DNA of 64,000 nucleotides, taken from NCBI GenBank assembly GCA_023362775.1, contig JALMGJ010000017.1, forward strand, positions 20,231,501 through 20,295,500, given 5' to 3'. Origin of the DNA: Charina bottae (taxonomy: Eukaryota > Chordata > Lepidosauria > Squamata > Charinaidae). Within the stretch, counting starts at the first letter, position 1; every line of letters starts with the position of its first letter. Of the stretch, positions 11,202 to 21,599 are shown piece after piece. The position numbers were made by a program, and so were the translations under genes. The notes beneath the pieces are model-generated. The model searched no databases. It was not told the DNA's origin and saw nothing but the letters and a program-made list of their open reading frames with translations.

Positions 11202-11953
11202 TGTCAGATATTAAAAATTAGTGTTCCTCAAGAATGATTAAAACCAATAGAAAAATGAGAAAATCAGTCTTTCTAACTTAGCTGTAAAAACTCTGAGACA
11301 GACCATTATGTGGAGGCATATAGGTGACAATGAATCCGGAGGGAGACAACCCATTAACACCAACCTCCCAACACATACTTGCCTGAGCACCAAGGGATAT
11401 TTACTTAATAAAGGTCTGGGAAGGAAGGGAGAGAAATAAGCAAACTTCTCTTTCGGTGTCAGCTTCAAAACAAGACTAGTATGTCAGTTACTTAAAAGAA
11501 AGGCTTGTTAAAACAACGAAACTATTGCCTCCTATTGACACAAACTAAGCTACATTGAACTTTAAGGGACCTTCAAAGCCATTATGACTATGTTAATGAC
11601 TGAACTAATCAGGAAGAGTCTCACACAAGAAAGAGTAAAGATATCACCCAGAGAAATTTACAAAAGGCTGCCGTAGTATTGTAAAACGTTGAGGCAGGAA
11701 CTGAGAACTGTCAGTCTGACTCTTTGCAAACTTGTGTAAATATGTAAATATGTAAACTAAATATGTAAACTGACTTTTCTTTGAATTACATGTATAAAAG
11801 AAATGAATGAACCTTGCTCATTGCTCTCTCTATACCAGTCAAATTTGTGACGGTATGGCAGAAGCCTCTTTTGCAAAAGACCAATAAACATTTAGCACTG
11901 CTATTTGCCAGTTCAGTATTTTATTTTTGTGGGAATTGGAGCTAAATCTCACA
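11202..11953 (+). mobile_element. ERV copy 1: 5' LTR (752 bp)
   Basis: The LTR starts TGTCAGATATTAAAAATT and ends ...AAATCTCACA. A TATA box (TATAAAAG, 11793-11800) and polyadenylation signal AATAAA (about 11883-11888) mark the U3/R/U5 order. It matches the LTRs of ERV copy 2 on the opposite strand but is about 125 bp shorter, because it has only one unit of a U3 repeat that copy 2 carries twice. The 5' LTR is followed directly by the primer binding site. Confidence 0.9.
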
Positions 11954-11955
11954 AT

Positions 11956-11973
11956 TGGGGGCTCATCCGGGAT
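11956..11973 (+). promoter_or_regulatory. Retroviral primer binding site, tRNA-Pro type (one mismatch)
   Basis: TGGGGGCTCATCCGGGAT lies two bases after the LTR. It equals the complement of the tRNA-Pro 3' end except for one G-to-A change, a typical CpG decay. Priming by tRNA-Pro is characteristic of many gammaretrovirus-like elements. Confidence 0.9.
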
Positions 11974-12565
11974 GACTGGGTTCATTGGAACCGGCACTGG
12001 TCCAGATTCCCCTTGGGGGCGCGCCGACTGATTTCAGTCGCCCGATGGGACTGGGGTAGGAACGGTTCCTCGCAACCCAAGAAACCCCTTGAACTAGCAC
12101 ATAGCAGACAGGGGACTCCAGAGGACACCGAGGGAACCAAGAGGACGGCCAGGTAACATCGTGCGCACGATCCCAGGTAAGAGCCGAGCCGTCTTAGGTC
12201 TACTTCGTGAGGACCTCCGGTGGCGGTGTTTCCTGGGTGGTCTCGGGGAGGGATCGGGTTATAGCTGCGCCTACTTCGTGAGGGCCTTTCGGAGCCGGTG
12301 CCTGTGCTGGACTGCTGGACATCCGAGAGAGCTATTTCCTGGATCATAGGGAATTGATTTGAGACCTCGTGTGAGTGTTGAGATACCGTAGGGAAGAGTA
12401 GAAACCTTCCTGCACGGCTAATCTGAGACCCATATCTGCAGTTCCGCGGCTCAAGTGTTGGAACGTCCACTGAGTCCGGTCAGGTGTGGGTCGGTTGATT
12501 GTGTGTGTGTGCATGTGGAGGTCAAGAGGAATCTTTCCCCCACCCCGCCGTTGTCCGTCTCCAGA

Positions 12566-12832
12566 ATGGGAGCTTGGCTAAGTAAAAGAGAAGAGTGTCC
12601 AAGGGAGTCTAAGAGGTACCTTGATGAAAGTAAACCGGTAATACCAGCTATATCCCCTTTGGCATTTGTTTTGGACCAGTGGGATGAAGAAAACTTGATC
12701 CCCTGGACTAAGACGCTGCTCAAGGAAACCATGGTTCAGTTGTGTGTACAAAAATGGCCAATATATGTTCTATTAGAACCAAACTACAGGTGGTCCAGGT
12801 TTTCATCAGCTCCCTGGGGAAGGAATGTTTAG
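12566..12832 (+). pseudogene. gag: ERV copy 1: gag N-terminal remnant (88 aa)
   Basis: The frame begins MGAWLSK, with a glycine at position 2 as expected for a myristoylated retroviral matrix protein, about 590 bases after the primer binding site. The first 70 or so residues look like a gammaretrovirus-type matrix N-terminus. At about residue 80 the frame runs into unrelated sequence and stops, so most of matrix and all of capsid and nucleocapsid are missing. The same remnant with the same end occurs in ERV copy 2, which means the truncation predates the split of the two copies. It is not a functional Gag. The in-frame stretch upstream (from 12455) is leader. Confidence 0.75.
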
Positions 12833-14181
12833 AAGACTATTGTTGGGGAAGAGTTTATTTTAAAATGCCCCATGGCACTCTGTGCATGCTCCTTGGAGCC
12901 TTTGCAATTGGCATAATCTCTTCCTCCAGCTGGGATTTTTTTTTCACATCAGGCTTGTGAAAATCAGGAGTCACTAAGTAGTTTTTGCTTTGTTTTCTAA
13001 GTATGTCTGTGCATTCAGTGTTTTGATTGTTTGTGTGTCTGACTGCTCTGGGCTATCATAGATGCCCATTAGCCCTTAAGGCCCTGCTTCCACAGTTTGC
13101 TCCCTTGATGAAGAAATAGCCAAGGGCAGCTGCTTGAAGAAGCATTAAGAAAAATTAAAGGTTATTGCTAAAACCCCTTCATTTGTGGGAAAGAACAAAC
13201 TATTGCAGGAAATGATACAAGGAAGCTGCCATGTTTGCAGCTACTCTTGATTTCTGCAACTCTGTCTTGTTTGTAAAAAAAAAATTGATGGTGGGTAACT
13301 GTACGTAGCATAGATAGGAATTTTAGAAAGTGCCATGCTCTAGGAGGGACCAGAAGCCTGAGTAGGAAAGAAGCAAGAGGAAAGTATGAGAAGTAAGAAG
13401 GTTTAAGAAATGTGATTCAGAGAGCCTGAAGGCATGTGTGTGTCTGGATCTGATTGATTGTTGCACTTAGATCTGAATTTGTCTTTGGTAATGCATGTGA
13501 AGGCATTTTAGAGGAAAAAAAAAAACAGGAATGAAGTTTAGCACGCTTTTGTTTAAGTTCAAAATCTAATGAAGCATTGCCTTAGGAACTCCTTGCCACT
13601 GTGAAGGAGGTGACAAGTCATTGCTAACTGCATGTACCAATTTTTCTTCTCTTTTCTTGAAGACAAGGAAAGGAAGGCAAACAATTTCTTTAAGAGAGCC
13701 AGCTTGGTGTGGGAAGGGCAAAAGGGGTGGAAGCTGGGAACGTTGAGTTCTGGTCCTACCTTTGTTGCATGGAGGCCGGCTGGGTGATTTTGGGCCAGTT
13801 GTTTTTCTCTCAGGGGGGAGGCACTGGCGGGCCACTCCTGAAATCATTGCCAAAAGAATGCCAGGACTCCAGGCATTTGCCAGGAGTCAAAATTGAGTCA
13901 AAAAGTACAAGAAAGGTAAGGGGAGAAGCCCCAGCCTAATTTTCTTAGGAAAATGTCATGAAGTTTCCTACTCTTACTGTTTTGAGGCTTGCAATACTCT
14001 TTTTGTATTCTGTCCTGCCTCCCTGAAGTGTGCCTCTTGCTAATTCCCCCCCCCCCCCGCCATGTATATGTGTGTGCGTGTGTGGCCTTAAGCCACCCCA
14101 TCTTTACTCTCTGTTTAACCCCTACCTGCTAATGCTTAAGATACCGATGGAAGGGGGTGAAATGAGTCAGTTTCTTCTAAG
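12833..14181 (+). other. ERV copy 1: non-retroviral (captured host-like) segment
   Basis: This sequence takes the place of gag-pol. It has no long open frame and reads like intronic or intergenic DNA, with poly-A and poly-C runs and a SINE relic at 13694-13890. The minus strand of 23812-25165 is homologous throughout and in the same position relative to LTR, primer site and gag remnant. Copy 1 stops abruptly at 14181, where the direct repeat begins. I infer capture of cellular sequence by an ancestral provirus. Alternatives are an old insertion into a common ancestor that was later duplicated. Confidence 0.7.
13694..13890 (+). mobile_element. tRNA-SINE relic carried inside ERV copy 1
   Basis: GAGAGCCAGCTTGGTGT, then GAGTTCTGGTCC, GGCTGGGTGATTTTGGGCCAG and a CCAGGCATTTGCCAGGAGTC end match the reptile tRNA/CORE SINE pattern. 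Its counterpart in ERV copy 2 lies at about 24105-24310 on the minus strand. Because a SINE is a host element, its presence marks the enclosing segment as cellular in origin. Confidence 0.7.
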
Positions 14182-14498
14182 CCAGCATCATATTCTGTTG
14201 TTGTCTGATGGGATTATGAAACAATACTAATCAATGAAAACATGGGATTAAGCAGTGAAAATCTGTCATGTTATCAAGAAACCATTATCAATGATTGGGC
14301 AGCAATTGGGAGTAGTTTATTAAAATCCAAACAACTAATACAAGGACCTATGTATTACTTGCTGAAGGAAACTTATTTAGGAATTTCACAAAAATATAAG
14401 CATACATCTCTAAACAGACATGGCAACATTTGGCTGTAATCAGAGACTTGTCCTCCAAATCCTGGATTATCTGGGGAATTGACAGAATTAGCCTTCAC
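14182..14498 (+). repeat. 317-bp direct repeat, copy 2
   Basis: It appears identical to 10885-11201. The junction with the ERV segment shares only a C or GC (microhomology). After 14498 the sequence continues with CTTTTGATGC, presumably the host sequence that was present before the ERV inserted after CCTTCAC. Confidence 0.9.
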
Positions 14499-15440
14499 CT
14501 TTTGATGCACCCCTTTCCGTTCTGCCACTTTTTTTTCTTTAGAGAAAAAAATACCCTGCATTTCAGGATAGTGATACTCAGAGGACAAAACATAAGTAAC
14601 CTTTACCAAAGCACACCATAGATTGGTGCATAATGTAACCATTCCACAGTGAGCTGTGCTTTCTGTATACATACCTCAGGCTTCATAGTTATTTCATTAG
14701 CAGATAGTAAAAAATAATCACTGTTTCACAATAAAAATAAGACTTGGGTCAGTTGTTTAAAATGTCATGTATAATAACCCAATATGAAAGGCCATCACAA
14801 CGTCTTCTTGGGTCATTGTCTGCTAATGCAATTTTGAATATTATTGCTTTCCAGCCATTACTGTTTACACTAGAAGACTGGCAAGGCTCATTAATGTGAA
14901 TGAATGCCAGGAGATGACATCATTTCCATTTAATTGTCTTGTTTATCAGCAATGTCTTTACAGTTGTTTTAATAAAAGGGCAACAGAAGATAAAAGGGTA
15001 CATTTGCATTCTTAAAAGAGCTTCTGACAAGGTCTAGGAGGCTGTTGACACTTATTGTTTGCAAACGAGCTAATCAAATAACATTTTTATCTTCAATTCT
15101 TGCAACTCATTCCCATCTTACTCCATCCTGTCCTATCTGTATTTAATGTTTTTTTTTATTCAAGAAAGAATAGAATATTAGAATATTAAAGAATATTAAA
15201 AGGGCATCTTATGCTCACTTTTTTCTTTGCAATTATGAAACTGTGAGAAAGTCAAGAAGAGTAACAATAAGCGTAACAACTTTATTAAGATGATAATGCC
15301 ACATAATGGCAAAGTCCCAAGTCATTATTATTGGATTATGGACTCCTCAAAAGAGCCAGGTTTTTGCCCAGCGTGTACAAAATATGATAATTTGTGCCTG
15401 ATCATTTAAGCTTTGAGTGAGAACTCAAAGGTTGGAACCT
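14499..15440. other. Unique sequence, no recognised feature
   Basis: AT-rich DNA with no repeat hallmark or coding frame that I can support. Confidence 0.45.
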
Positions 15441-15444
15441 CCTT

Positions 15445-16000
15445 TCTGAGATCTTCTGGCAGACTCTTCTTCTATTAATTGAAGAGAATATTTGTAGGTC
15501 AGGATTGAACTGTAATCAAACTGCTGTTTGATTGTTCCTCTGGTGCTAATCTTAGTGTTAATCTATGCATATCTGGGTATTGATTGCTGGCAAGGAGGTG
15601 TTCTGGTCTTTTGGCTTTTCTATTGTCTCTTATGAATAGTATGTAGATGTTGTTTACCTCTATGTGTCTGTTGATGGCTGCTTTGTCTGAGTGCCAAGCT
15701 TCCAAGAATTCTCTAGCGTTTTTGGATTTGGCTTGGTTTAAGATGCTCACAGTTTCCCAGTTGAACGTATGGTTGAGTTTGTCCATGTGTTGTGAGATTA
15801 AGGAGTATTCATCGTGTCTTCTGACTGCTAGTTGGTGTTTGTGGATGCGCTCTGCTAGTCTTCTGCCCATCTGTCCTACATAGTGGCTGCTATAGTCCTT
15901 ACACTGTATGTTGTAGATAACTCCTGTTTTTTCTTCTTGGGCTACTGGGTCTTTTGAGTTACTTACGATGTTCTGAAGGATTTTGGTTGGTTTTCTTCTA
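15445..16000 (-). mobile_element. Penelope-like element fragment (GIY-YIG endonuclease region)
   Basis: The minus strand encodes the C-terminal part of a PLE. Going downward from 16000 there is a short RT-proximal linker (TKILQNIVSN-like), then the GVIYNIQCKD...HYVGQ motif of the GIY-YIG nuclease (about 15925-15885), then GRRLAERIHKHQLAVR and FNWETVSILNQAKSKNAREF (15870-15720). The frame ends at 15499. Compared with the copy at 47387-48000, about 230 bp before the 3' UTR is deleted, removing the hammerhead-like motif. The reverse transcriptase is missing; a different LINE adjoins at 16000. Confidence 0.8.
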
Positions 16001-17205
16001 TTTCTGGGTCTGTTTCCATCTTCAGTGACTTTATGGATGTCATTGTAATGCCACTGCTTCTTGTCTCTTCAAGCAGCTCTCTGAAATTATTTGTTAAGTT
16101 CCTTCCTGAGATCAGTGCCTTGGCTTTGGCTTCTCTTCTTTTCTTGGCAATTTCTACCATTTGTTCTGATATCCAGTTTCTTCTGTTTTTTTGTTCTTTG
16201 GCAGTCTCTTTCCACATTCCTTTCTAACCAGAGGGAACCTCTGGTTCTGTCAGTGAGGTTCAGGACTTTAAAGCAGTTCCTGATGCTCTCCTTGAAAATG
16301 GTGGGTATATGCTCAAGGCCATATTTTGGAAACTGGGTGGCATTGTTCTGCTTTAGCATGACTTGTTTGGGCAGTATGGAGATAACTGTGAAAAAGGAAT
16401 GTAAGAACCTTTAAGTAAATGACAACTCAGTTCTGGGAAAGAAGAGTTGAGAAAGATATTCCAGATAACCTTGCCTTGATTCTGATACAAGAGGGGGCAG
16501 AAGGGTACTCTGGTCAGCTTTCAAGTATTCTAGGGTACAGGGTATATAATATAGGGTATTCTACAATATACCCAATAACAGTAGTTCCAGTAGTCCTTGT
16601 GTTATCTGTTCCCTGACCTGGCCCACCTCAAAGGGCTGACATCAATTCTTACATTTCTTCTACAAGTTTATCTCCATATTCTACTGCACCTTACAATAAT
16701 GTGGCATTCCTAAAACCCTTGCTCTCTCTGTTTCCTGAAGTGGTCTATATTAAAAGGCTGACAACTTGGAGCTTGCATATGAACAATTTGTGATTTATTC
16801 CACAGTCTGACCCTGACCACATCTTTCTGTTATAACTGAGCTCTTCTATCTCCTTGTACCAATAATATAGTCAATTTGATTTATGTGTAATCCATCTGCA
16901 AGTGTCCATGTATATAGATGTTATTTTTGTTGTTTGAAAACTGTATTAGTAATGAAGAAATTATTGAATTGGCAGAAATTTAAGTCATTCTCTTGTTTCA
17001 TTTTTGTTTCCTAGGCCATACAGTCTAACTACATTTTCCTCTTTACTGTTTCAAACTTTGGCATTCCAATCTGCAACCACAAGCAGCATATTTCCTTGCA
17101 TATTTTGTTGATATCAAACTGAACTTGACCATAAAACTAATCAAACTTCTCTTTTTCTGTGTCAATAGTTAGAGCATAAAGTTGGATGACTCTCATATTA
17201 AAGGA
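16001..17205 (-). mobile_element. Old RTE/BovB-type LINE relic
   Basis: On the minus strand, 17205-16645 reads as an eroded APE-type endonuclease with VIQLYA near the start and a HLYTWTLADG...INQIDYIIG block near 16900, equivalent to the YTWTSPDG...HIDYIL region of BovB. At 16370-16010 follows the linker KVLNLTDRTRG and WISEQMVEIAKKRREAKAK. Multiple stops and frameshifts are present, so this is a much older copy than those at 1-2388 or 43112. An unmatched segment at about 16385-16640 separates the two parts. Confidence 0.65.
16385..16640. other. Unidentified insert within the RTE relic
   Basis: About 255 bp that does not fit the LINE on either side. On the minus strand it begins TGTCAGCCC and is AT-rich in the middle, reminiscent of an LTR fragment, but I found no matching target duplication. 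Confidence 0.3.
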
Positions 17206-17211
17206 TTGTTC

Positions 17212-17460
17212 ATGAAGTCAGTTTGGTCTAGTGGTTAAGGCAATGGGCTAGAAACCAGGAGACTGAGAGTTCTAGTCCCGCCTTAGGCATGAAAGCCAGC
17301 TGGGTGACCTTGGGCCAGTCACACACACTCAGCCCAACTCACCTCACAGGGTTGTTCTTGTGGGGAAAATAGGAGGAGGAAGGAGTATTTGGTATGTTCG
17401 CCGCCTTGAGTTATTTATTAAAAAAATAATAAAGGTGGGATAGAAAATAAATAAATAAAA
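17212..17460 (+). mobile_element. tRNA-derived CORE-type SINE with L2-like tail
   Basis: Well-preserved SINE. It has a tRNA-like head with A box (CTAGTGGTTAAGG) and B-box-like GAGTTCTAGTCC, the CORE-type GGGTGACCTTGGGCCAGTCAC, then CTCACAGGGTTGTTCTTGTG, and a 3' end GCCGCCTTGAGTTATTTAT with an (AAATA)n tail. The 3' end resembles that of the L2 LINEs in this window, suggesting L2 machinery mobilises it. Confidence 0.8.
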
Positions 17461-18605
17461 CTAATTGATATTATTTGGTTGTTGACTGCCTTGTACCCAA
17501 GTATTGTCTTTGCTTTCATAATAAGGAAGGAAATAGCAATGCTGCTCCTTCTTAGTTTTTCAAGTCCTGAGAATCTTGGGGAGAGTTTAAAATAAGTTTT
17601 TAGAAATATGAAAATTCAGTTTCACACAGCCCTACTAATAGCTAGAGGTGCATCCATCTATCATGAAAGCAGCTCATTCTTTTTCTAAAACAAAAAATCA
17701 ATTTACATGACTGAACATCACTGTGCCTATTCCTCACTTTCTGTCTCATTTGAAAACACATCTCATCTCTATCATCTATTTTTCTGATCACATGATAAAG
17801 CTGTAAATAATCCACTGATGGTATTGGTAGGCGGGAAAGAAAAATTGTGATAGAGAGTCAGCTCACCATATGACAAGCTGTAAACATGAAAAATTATTCC
17901 TTAGGTATCCCAAGGAGTTTTAAAAATGTCAATCTTTTCTAGCAGATACTTAATGAAATGGAAGACCCCTGGAAAACAACCTTTATGTTCTTCTGCCTGT
18001 TAGGTACTGACTTTCTGTAAATTAAATCAAGTATATATGAATGGTCTCCTTACTCAGATGACACAGCTCCTGATTCATAATTATTGGAACCGAACTGGTA
18101 TGAACTGGCATTTGCACCTACAAAGCTTATGTTGAAAGACTATCCTCATAAGGTTTCAAGGGGCAAACTTTCATTAAGCCTGTTGTTTTGTTCACTGTAA
18201 GGAAGTCAACATGACAACTGCCTGCTTACAAAAAGCAGAACTCAGTTCCACCTGTCAATCCCATGACAGGAATTCTTAAAACAGGAGGGTCCAGCCGGAA
18301 GCCTCCCTTGCTGCCTAGAATATACCCTTCAATGTAGAAAACTTTCAAGTGCACAAAGATAATTAGGGTTGATGCTGGGGCATGGATAATCCATATAAAT
18401 TTTGTTCATTCTACTGGCTATGTGGTCCATTAATAGTACAGTTATTTGCTATTTGCAACTTATTTTATATGTCACTTTTCTTAATATACATGCAGTTTAA
18501 TCTGTTTCTCCTGTTACTATTTTATACACATTTGTATGACAGTTTCCCCAGTGCAGGCTTTTTAATGTAGGTTTTTCTGATATAAGTTGTCTTTGAAAAT
18601 ATAGA
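17461..18605. other. Unique sequence, no recognised feature
   Basis: No coding frame or repeat hallmark that I can support. Confidence 0.4.
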
Positions 18606-18606
18606 C

Positions 18607-18862
18607 AGATACTGAAGCTGAAGCTCAAATACTTTGGCCACCTAATGCGAAGAGAGGACTCACTGGAAAAGACCCTGATGCTGGGAAAGACTGAAGGCAA
18701 AAGGAGAAGGGGACGGCAGAGGATGAGATGGTTAGATAGCATCACCGATGTAATGAACATGAATTTGAGTAAACTCTGGGAGACAGTGGAGGACAGGAAG
18801 GCCTGGCGTGCTATGGTCCATGAGGTCACGAAGAGTTGGACACGACTAAACGACTGAATAAC
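18607..18862 (+). mobile_element. BovB LINE 3' end (RT C-terminus)
   Basis: The frame from 18645 to 18857 encodes MRREDSLEKTLMLG, then a GRQRMRWLDSITD stretch and WRAMVHEVTKSWTRLND, the C-terminus of the BovB polyprotein, followed at once by the family's AACGACTGAATAACAA 3' end. It is a severely 5'-truncated copy, the usual result of aborted LINE reverse transcription. The last 70 codons remain open. Confidence 0.9.
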
Positions 18863-18869
18863 AAATGCC

Positions 18870-19420
18870 ATGTGCTTTTTTTAAAAAAATGCATATATCC
18901 TAATGCATTTTTTCAGCTTTCAGAAATACGTGTGCTGCACTTTTTCAAATATATTTCTCCTTCTCCTTCTTCCATGAAACTGACTACAGAAAAATGGATG
19001 CCAATGGACTATTCAGTGCTGCCATCTGTAGTAAAGTCTGTTTTGGTGGACCCACAGATGAATTCTCATGAAAATCCTTAGTAAGAATACAGTTTTATAA
19101 TGCATACTCTATTTTAGAATATATGTTTTGATAGAAAGAAGTGATGCTTGGAAGAGATAAAACTATAACTGGCTGCTAGTTGTTATTGCTTTGTGATTCC
19201 TCCAGAATCATAGGAAACATGCTTCTAAACATGCATTTGCTTCGGAATAATAGTGGGGAAAGCTATTGACCACAATGGGAAGGAGGATGCTGGATGAGAT
19301 GAACCCTTTGCCATAAAGGCAAGTTTAATACTGGCTATTAGTCAGAGCTGATGGAAAATGGCAGAGAATCTGGAATAGGAGTATAGACAGCATTTGAGGA
19401 TCACACAGCAGAAGTGGTGG
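18870..19420. other. Unique sequence, no recognised feature
   Basis: No supported gene or repeat. Confidence 0.4.
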
Positions 19421-19424
19421 GCCA

Positions 19425-19600
19425 TTCATTCATTTATTAGATTTATATAGCTGCCAATGGAACTCTGGCAGCAAACAAAAACAGTTAAATTTTTATTTAT
19501 TTATTTATCAAATTTCATCACTGCCCATCTACCTCAAAAGAGGGACTCGGGGCAGTTTACAGTAAAGCTAAAAAGAGATTAAGATACAATAAAAACAAGA
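19425..19600 (-). mobile_element. L2-clade 3' end fragment
   Basis: Minus-strand CTGCCCCGAGTCCCTC...GATGGGCAGTGATGAAATTTG, a diverged form of the common L2 tail, with a TAAA-type repeat at its end (about 19490-19510 on the plus strand as TTTA). Confidence 0.6.
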
Positions 19601-19604
19601 TATC

Positions 19605-19722
19605 TTAAATATAAATAATATAAATATAAATATAAATATAAATATAAATATAAATATAAATATAAATATAAATATAAATATAAATATAAATATAAATATA
19701 AATATAAATATAAATATAAATT
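19605..19722. repeat. (TAAATA)n microsatellite
   Basis: About 19 tandem copies of a 6-base AAATAT/TAAATA unit, probably grown from an L2 tail. A longer array of the same unit lies at 33040-33120. Confidence 0.9.
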
Positions 19723-19739
19723 AACATCCAGAATGGCAA

Positions 19740-19965
19740 TATTATTTATTTTTATTATTTATTTAATTTATCCCCGCCCATCTCCCCGAATAGGGTACTC
19801 TGGGCGGTTTACAGAATAACAAAGGTTAAAATATTAAAGGTTCTGATTTAAATTTGTAAGTATACGGGATAAATAAAATAAAACATAATATAGGAATTAA
19901 TTACTTGGGGGTGGGTGGAATTGTGAAAAGCTTAAAACATTAACGTTGCCACTTAAAGCCATCAA
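19740..19965 (-). mobile_element. L2-clade 3' UTR fragment
   Basis: The minus strand carries CCGCCCAGAGTACCCTATTCGGGG and TAAATAAATAAT at the tail. It lies directly beside an opposite-strand L2 coding fragment. Confidence 0.65.
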
Positions 19966-19971
19966 AACCTC

Positions 19972-20080
19972 AGGAAATGAAATCACTGGGTGAGATCATT
20001 TGTCAGCACAGGATGAAATACTATCAATATGCTGATGATATCAAGCTATATATTTCCACGCCTAGCCACACAAGTGATAC
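19972..20080 (+). mobile_element. L2-clade RT fragment (YADD region), cut by ERV copy 2
   Basis: The plus strand reads like the L2 reverse transcriptase block GEII...HRM.YHQYADDTQLYIS at 30805-30880, with the tyrosine-alanine-aspartate-aspartate region at about 20022-20045. It stops exactly at the ERV LTR boundary (20081). The expected continuation is not found on the other side of the ERV at 26912. Confidence 0.7.
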
Positions 20081-20957
20081 TGTGAGATTTGGCTCCTTTT
20101 CCCACAAAATAAAATACTGAACTAACAAATAACAGCTCTAAATGTTTATTGGTTCTTTTGCAAAAGAGGCTTCCCCCATACCGCCACAAATTTGACTGGT
20201 ATAGAGAGAGCCATGAGCAAGGTTCATTCATTTCTTTTATACATGTATTTCAAAGAAAAGTCAGTTTACATATTTAGTTTACATATTTACATATTTACAT
20301 ATTTACACAAGTTTGCAAAGTGTCAGACTGACAGTTCTCAGTTCCTGCCTCGACGTTTTACAATACCACGGCCGCCTTTTGTCAATTTCTCTGGGTGATA
20401 TCTTTACTCTTTCTTGTGTGAGACTTTTCCTGATTAGTTCAGTCTTTAGTCATTAACATAGTCATAATGGCTTTGAAGGTCCCTTAAAGTTCAATGTAGC
20501 TTAGTTTGTGTCAATAGGAGGCAATAGTCTCGTTTTAACAAGCCTTTCTTTTAAGTAACTGACATACTAGTCTTGTTTTGAAGCCGACACCGAATCTCCT
20601 TTGAACTCAATGTATCTTAGTTCCTCTTGATAGGAGACACAACTGACAGGCTGGTTTTGCTTTGATTACCCATTGATTGTTTCTTAAGTTACCTGAAGCT
20701 GACACAGAAAGAGGAGTTTGCTTATTTCTCCCCCTTTCTTCCCAGACCCTTGTCATGCAAATATCCCTTGGTGCTCCGGCAGCTATGTGTTGGAGGTTGG
20801 TGTTAATGGGTGTCTCCCTCCGGATTCATTATCACCTATATGCATCGCTCTTTTCTGTTTCAGAATTTTTGGCAGCTATTTTAGGAAGAATGATTTCCTC
20901 ATCCTTCTATTGGGATTTAATTATTCTTTGAGGAACACTAATTTTTAATATCTGACA
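20081..20957 (-). mobile_element. ERV copy 2: 3' LTR (877 bp)
   Basis: Reverse complement starts TGTCAGATATT and ends CTCACA. It is the same length as the 5' LTR at 26035-26911 and looks identical line by line, as expected for a young provirus. U3 contains two imperfect copies of a unit of about 115-120 bp (plus strand, about 20460-20580 and 20580-20700), of which ERV copy 1 keeps one. A TATA box (TATAAAAG on the minus strand near 20238) and AATAAA (near 20147) mark the promoter and polyadenylation site. Confidence 0.9.
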
Positions 20958-20958
20958 A

Positions 20959-20980
20959 TTCCCCCCTTTTTTTTTTTTTT
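20959..20980 (-). promoter_or_regulatory. Retroviral polypurine tract
   Basis: On the minus strand 14 A and 6 G residues end a few bases before the 3' LTR. This is the RNase H-resistant primer for plus-strand DNA synthesis, and its position confirms the antisense orientation of the provirus. Confidence 0.85.
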
Positions 20981-21008
20981 CGAGCCCATTGTTCCTCAAG
21001 AACTTAGT

Positions 21009-21599
21009 TCATACCCCATTATATTGATTTGTCATCCACTCCACTTTCTCCCATTTCTCTACAGGTCCACTTTTTATTCTTTTTACTTCTTCGGGGTGTA
21101 ACTTGTAAGTTTCTTCTAAGAACTCTCTTGGCCCTGGGTCATTCCTTCCGACCTTCAGTCTTATCATATTGTTTTTCTCTGGTTGAGTTATTAGGGTAGC
21201 GCTTTGTATGGTTCGGCTTATCATTCCTTGAATAATGGGTAATAAACAAGGTAAGGCAAGCAGTCCCCCGAGGCCCAGCGCTATTAAAACCAGGACCCTT
21301 TTCCAATTTTTAAACATGCCCCTGAACCAATTCTTGATCCCTAAGTCTCCCATACCTTTCCAGGTCTGTACTGGCACATGAGCTTTACCACACACACACC
21401 CTTCTTGAGCTAACAGGTAGTCCAAAGCTAACTTGTCCTGGTATATTGCTGTATGCAACCTTTCATCGGTTTTGGCTAGCAACAATAGGGTTTCCGATGT
21501 TTTATTGGTTATTATTTCTAGAACGGTTTGTAACCTTGTTATCCTATTGATTAGATATCCTGGATCTCGATACCCTCTGACTGTGGGTCCCCAAGATGC
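21009..21599 (-). pseudogene. env: ERV copy 2: env transmembrane subunit, internally deleted
   Basis: The open frame 21485-21009 (158 aa) encodes part of an Env transmembrane subunit. A heptad-repeat-like stretch ([20 protein letters not shown]) is followed by CVCGK, then, after an apparent loss, a membrane-proximal AHVPVQTW block. A hydrophobic membrane anchor of about 25 residues ([19 protein letters not shown]) and a charged tail of about 70 residues complete it. The CX6CC disulphide loop expected after the heptad repeat in gamma-type Env is absent, consistent with an in-frame deletion of the loop. The upstream part (21599-21486) is out of frame or interrupted. It is not expected to be fusion-competent. 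Confidence 0.75.

Noticed and set aside
12833..14181. Captured oncogene or other coding host gene in the ERV
   Set aside because: No long frame or protein motif is present in either copy. The segment looks non-coding.
19605..19722. CRISPR-like or satellite array
   Set aside because: A simple hexanucleotide microsatellite without spacers, in a vertebrate genome.
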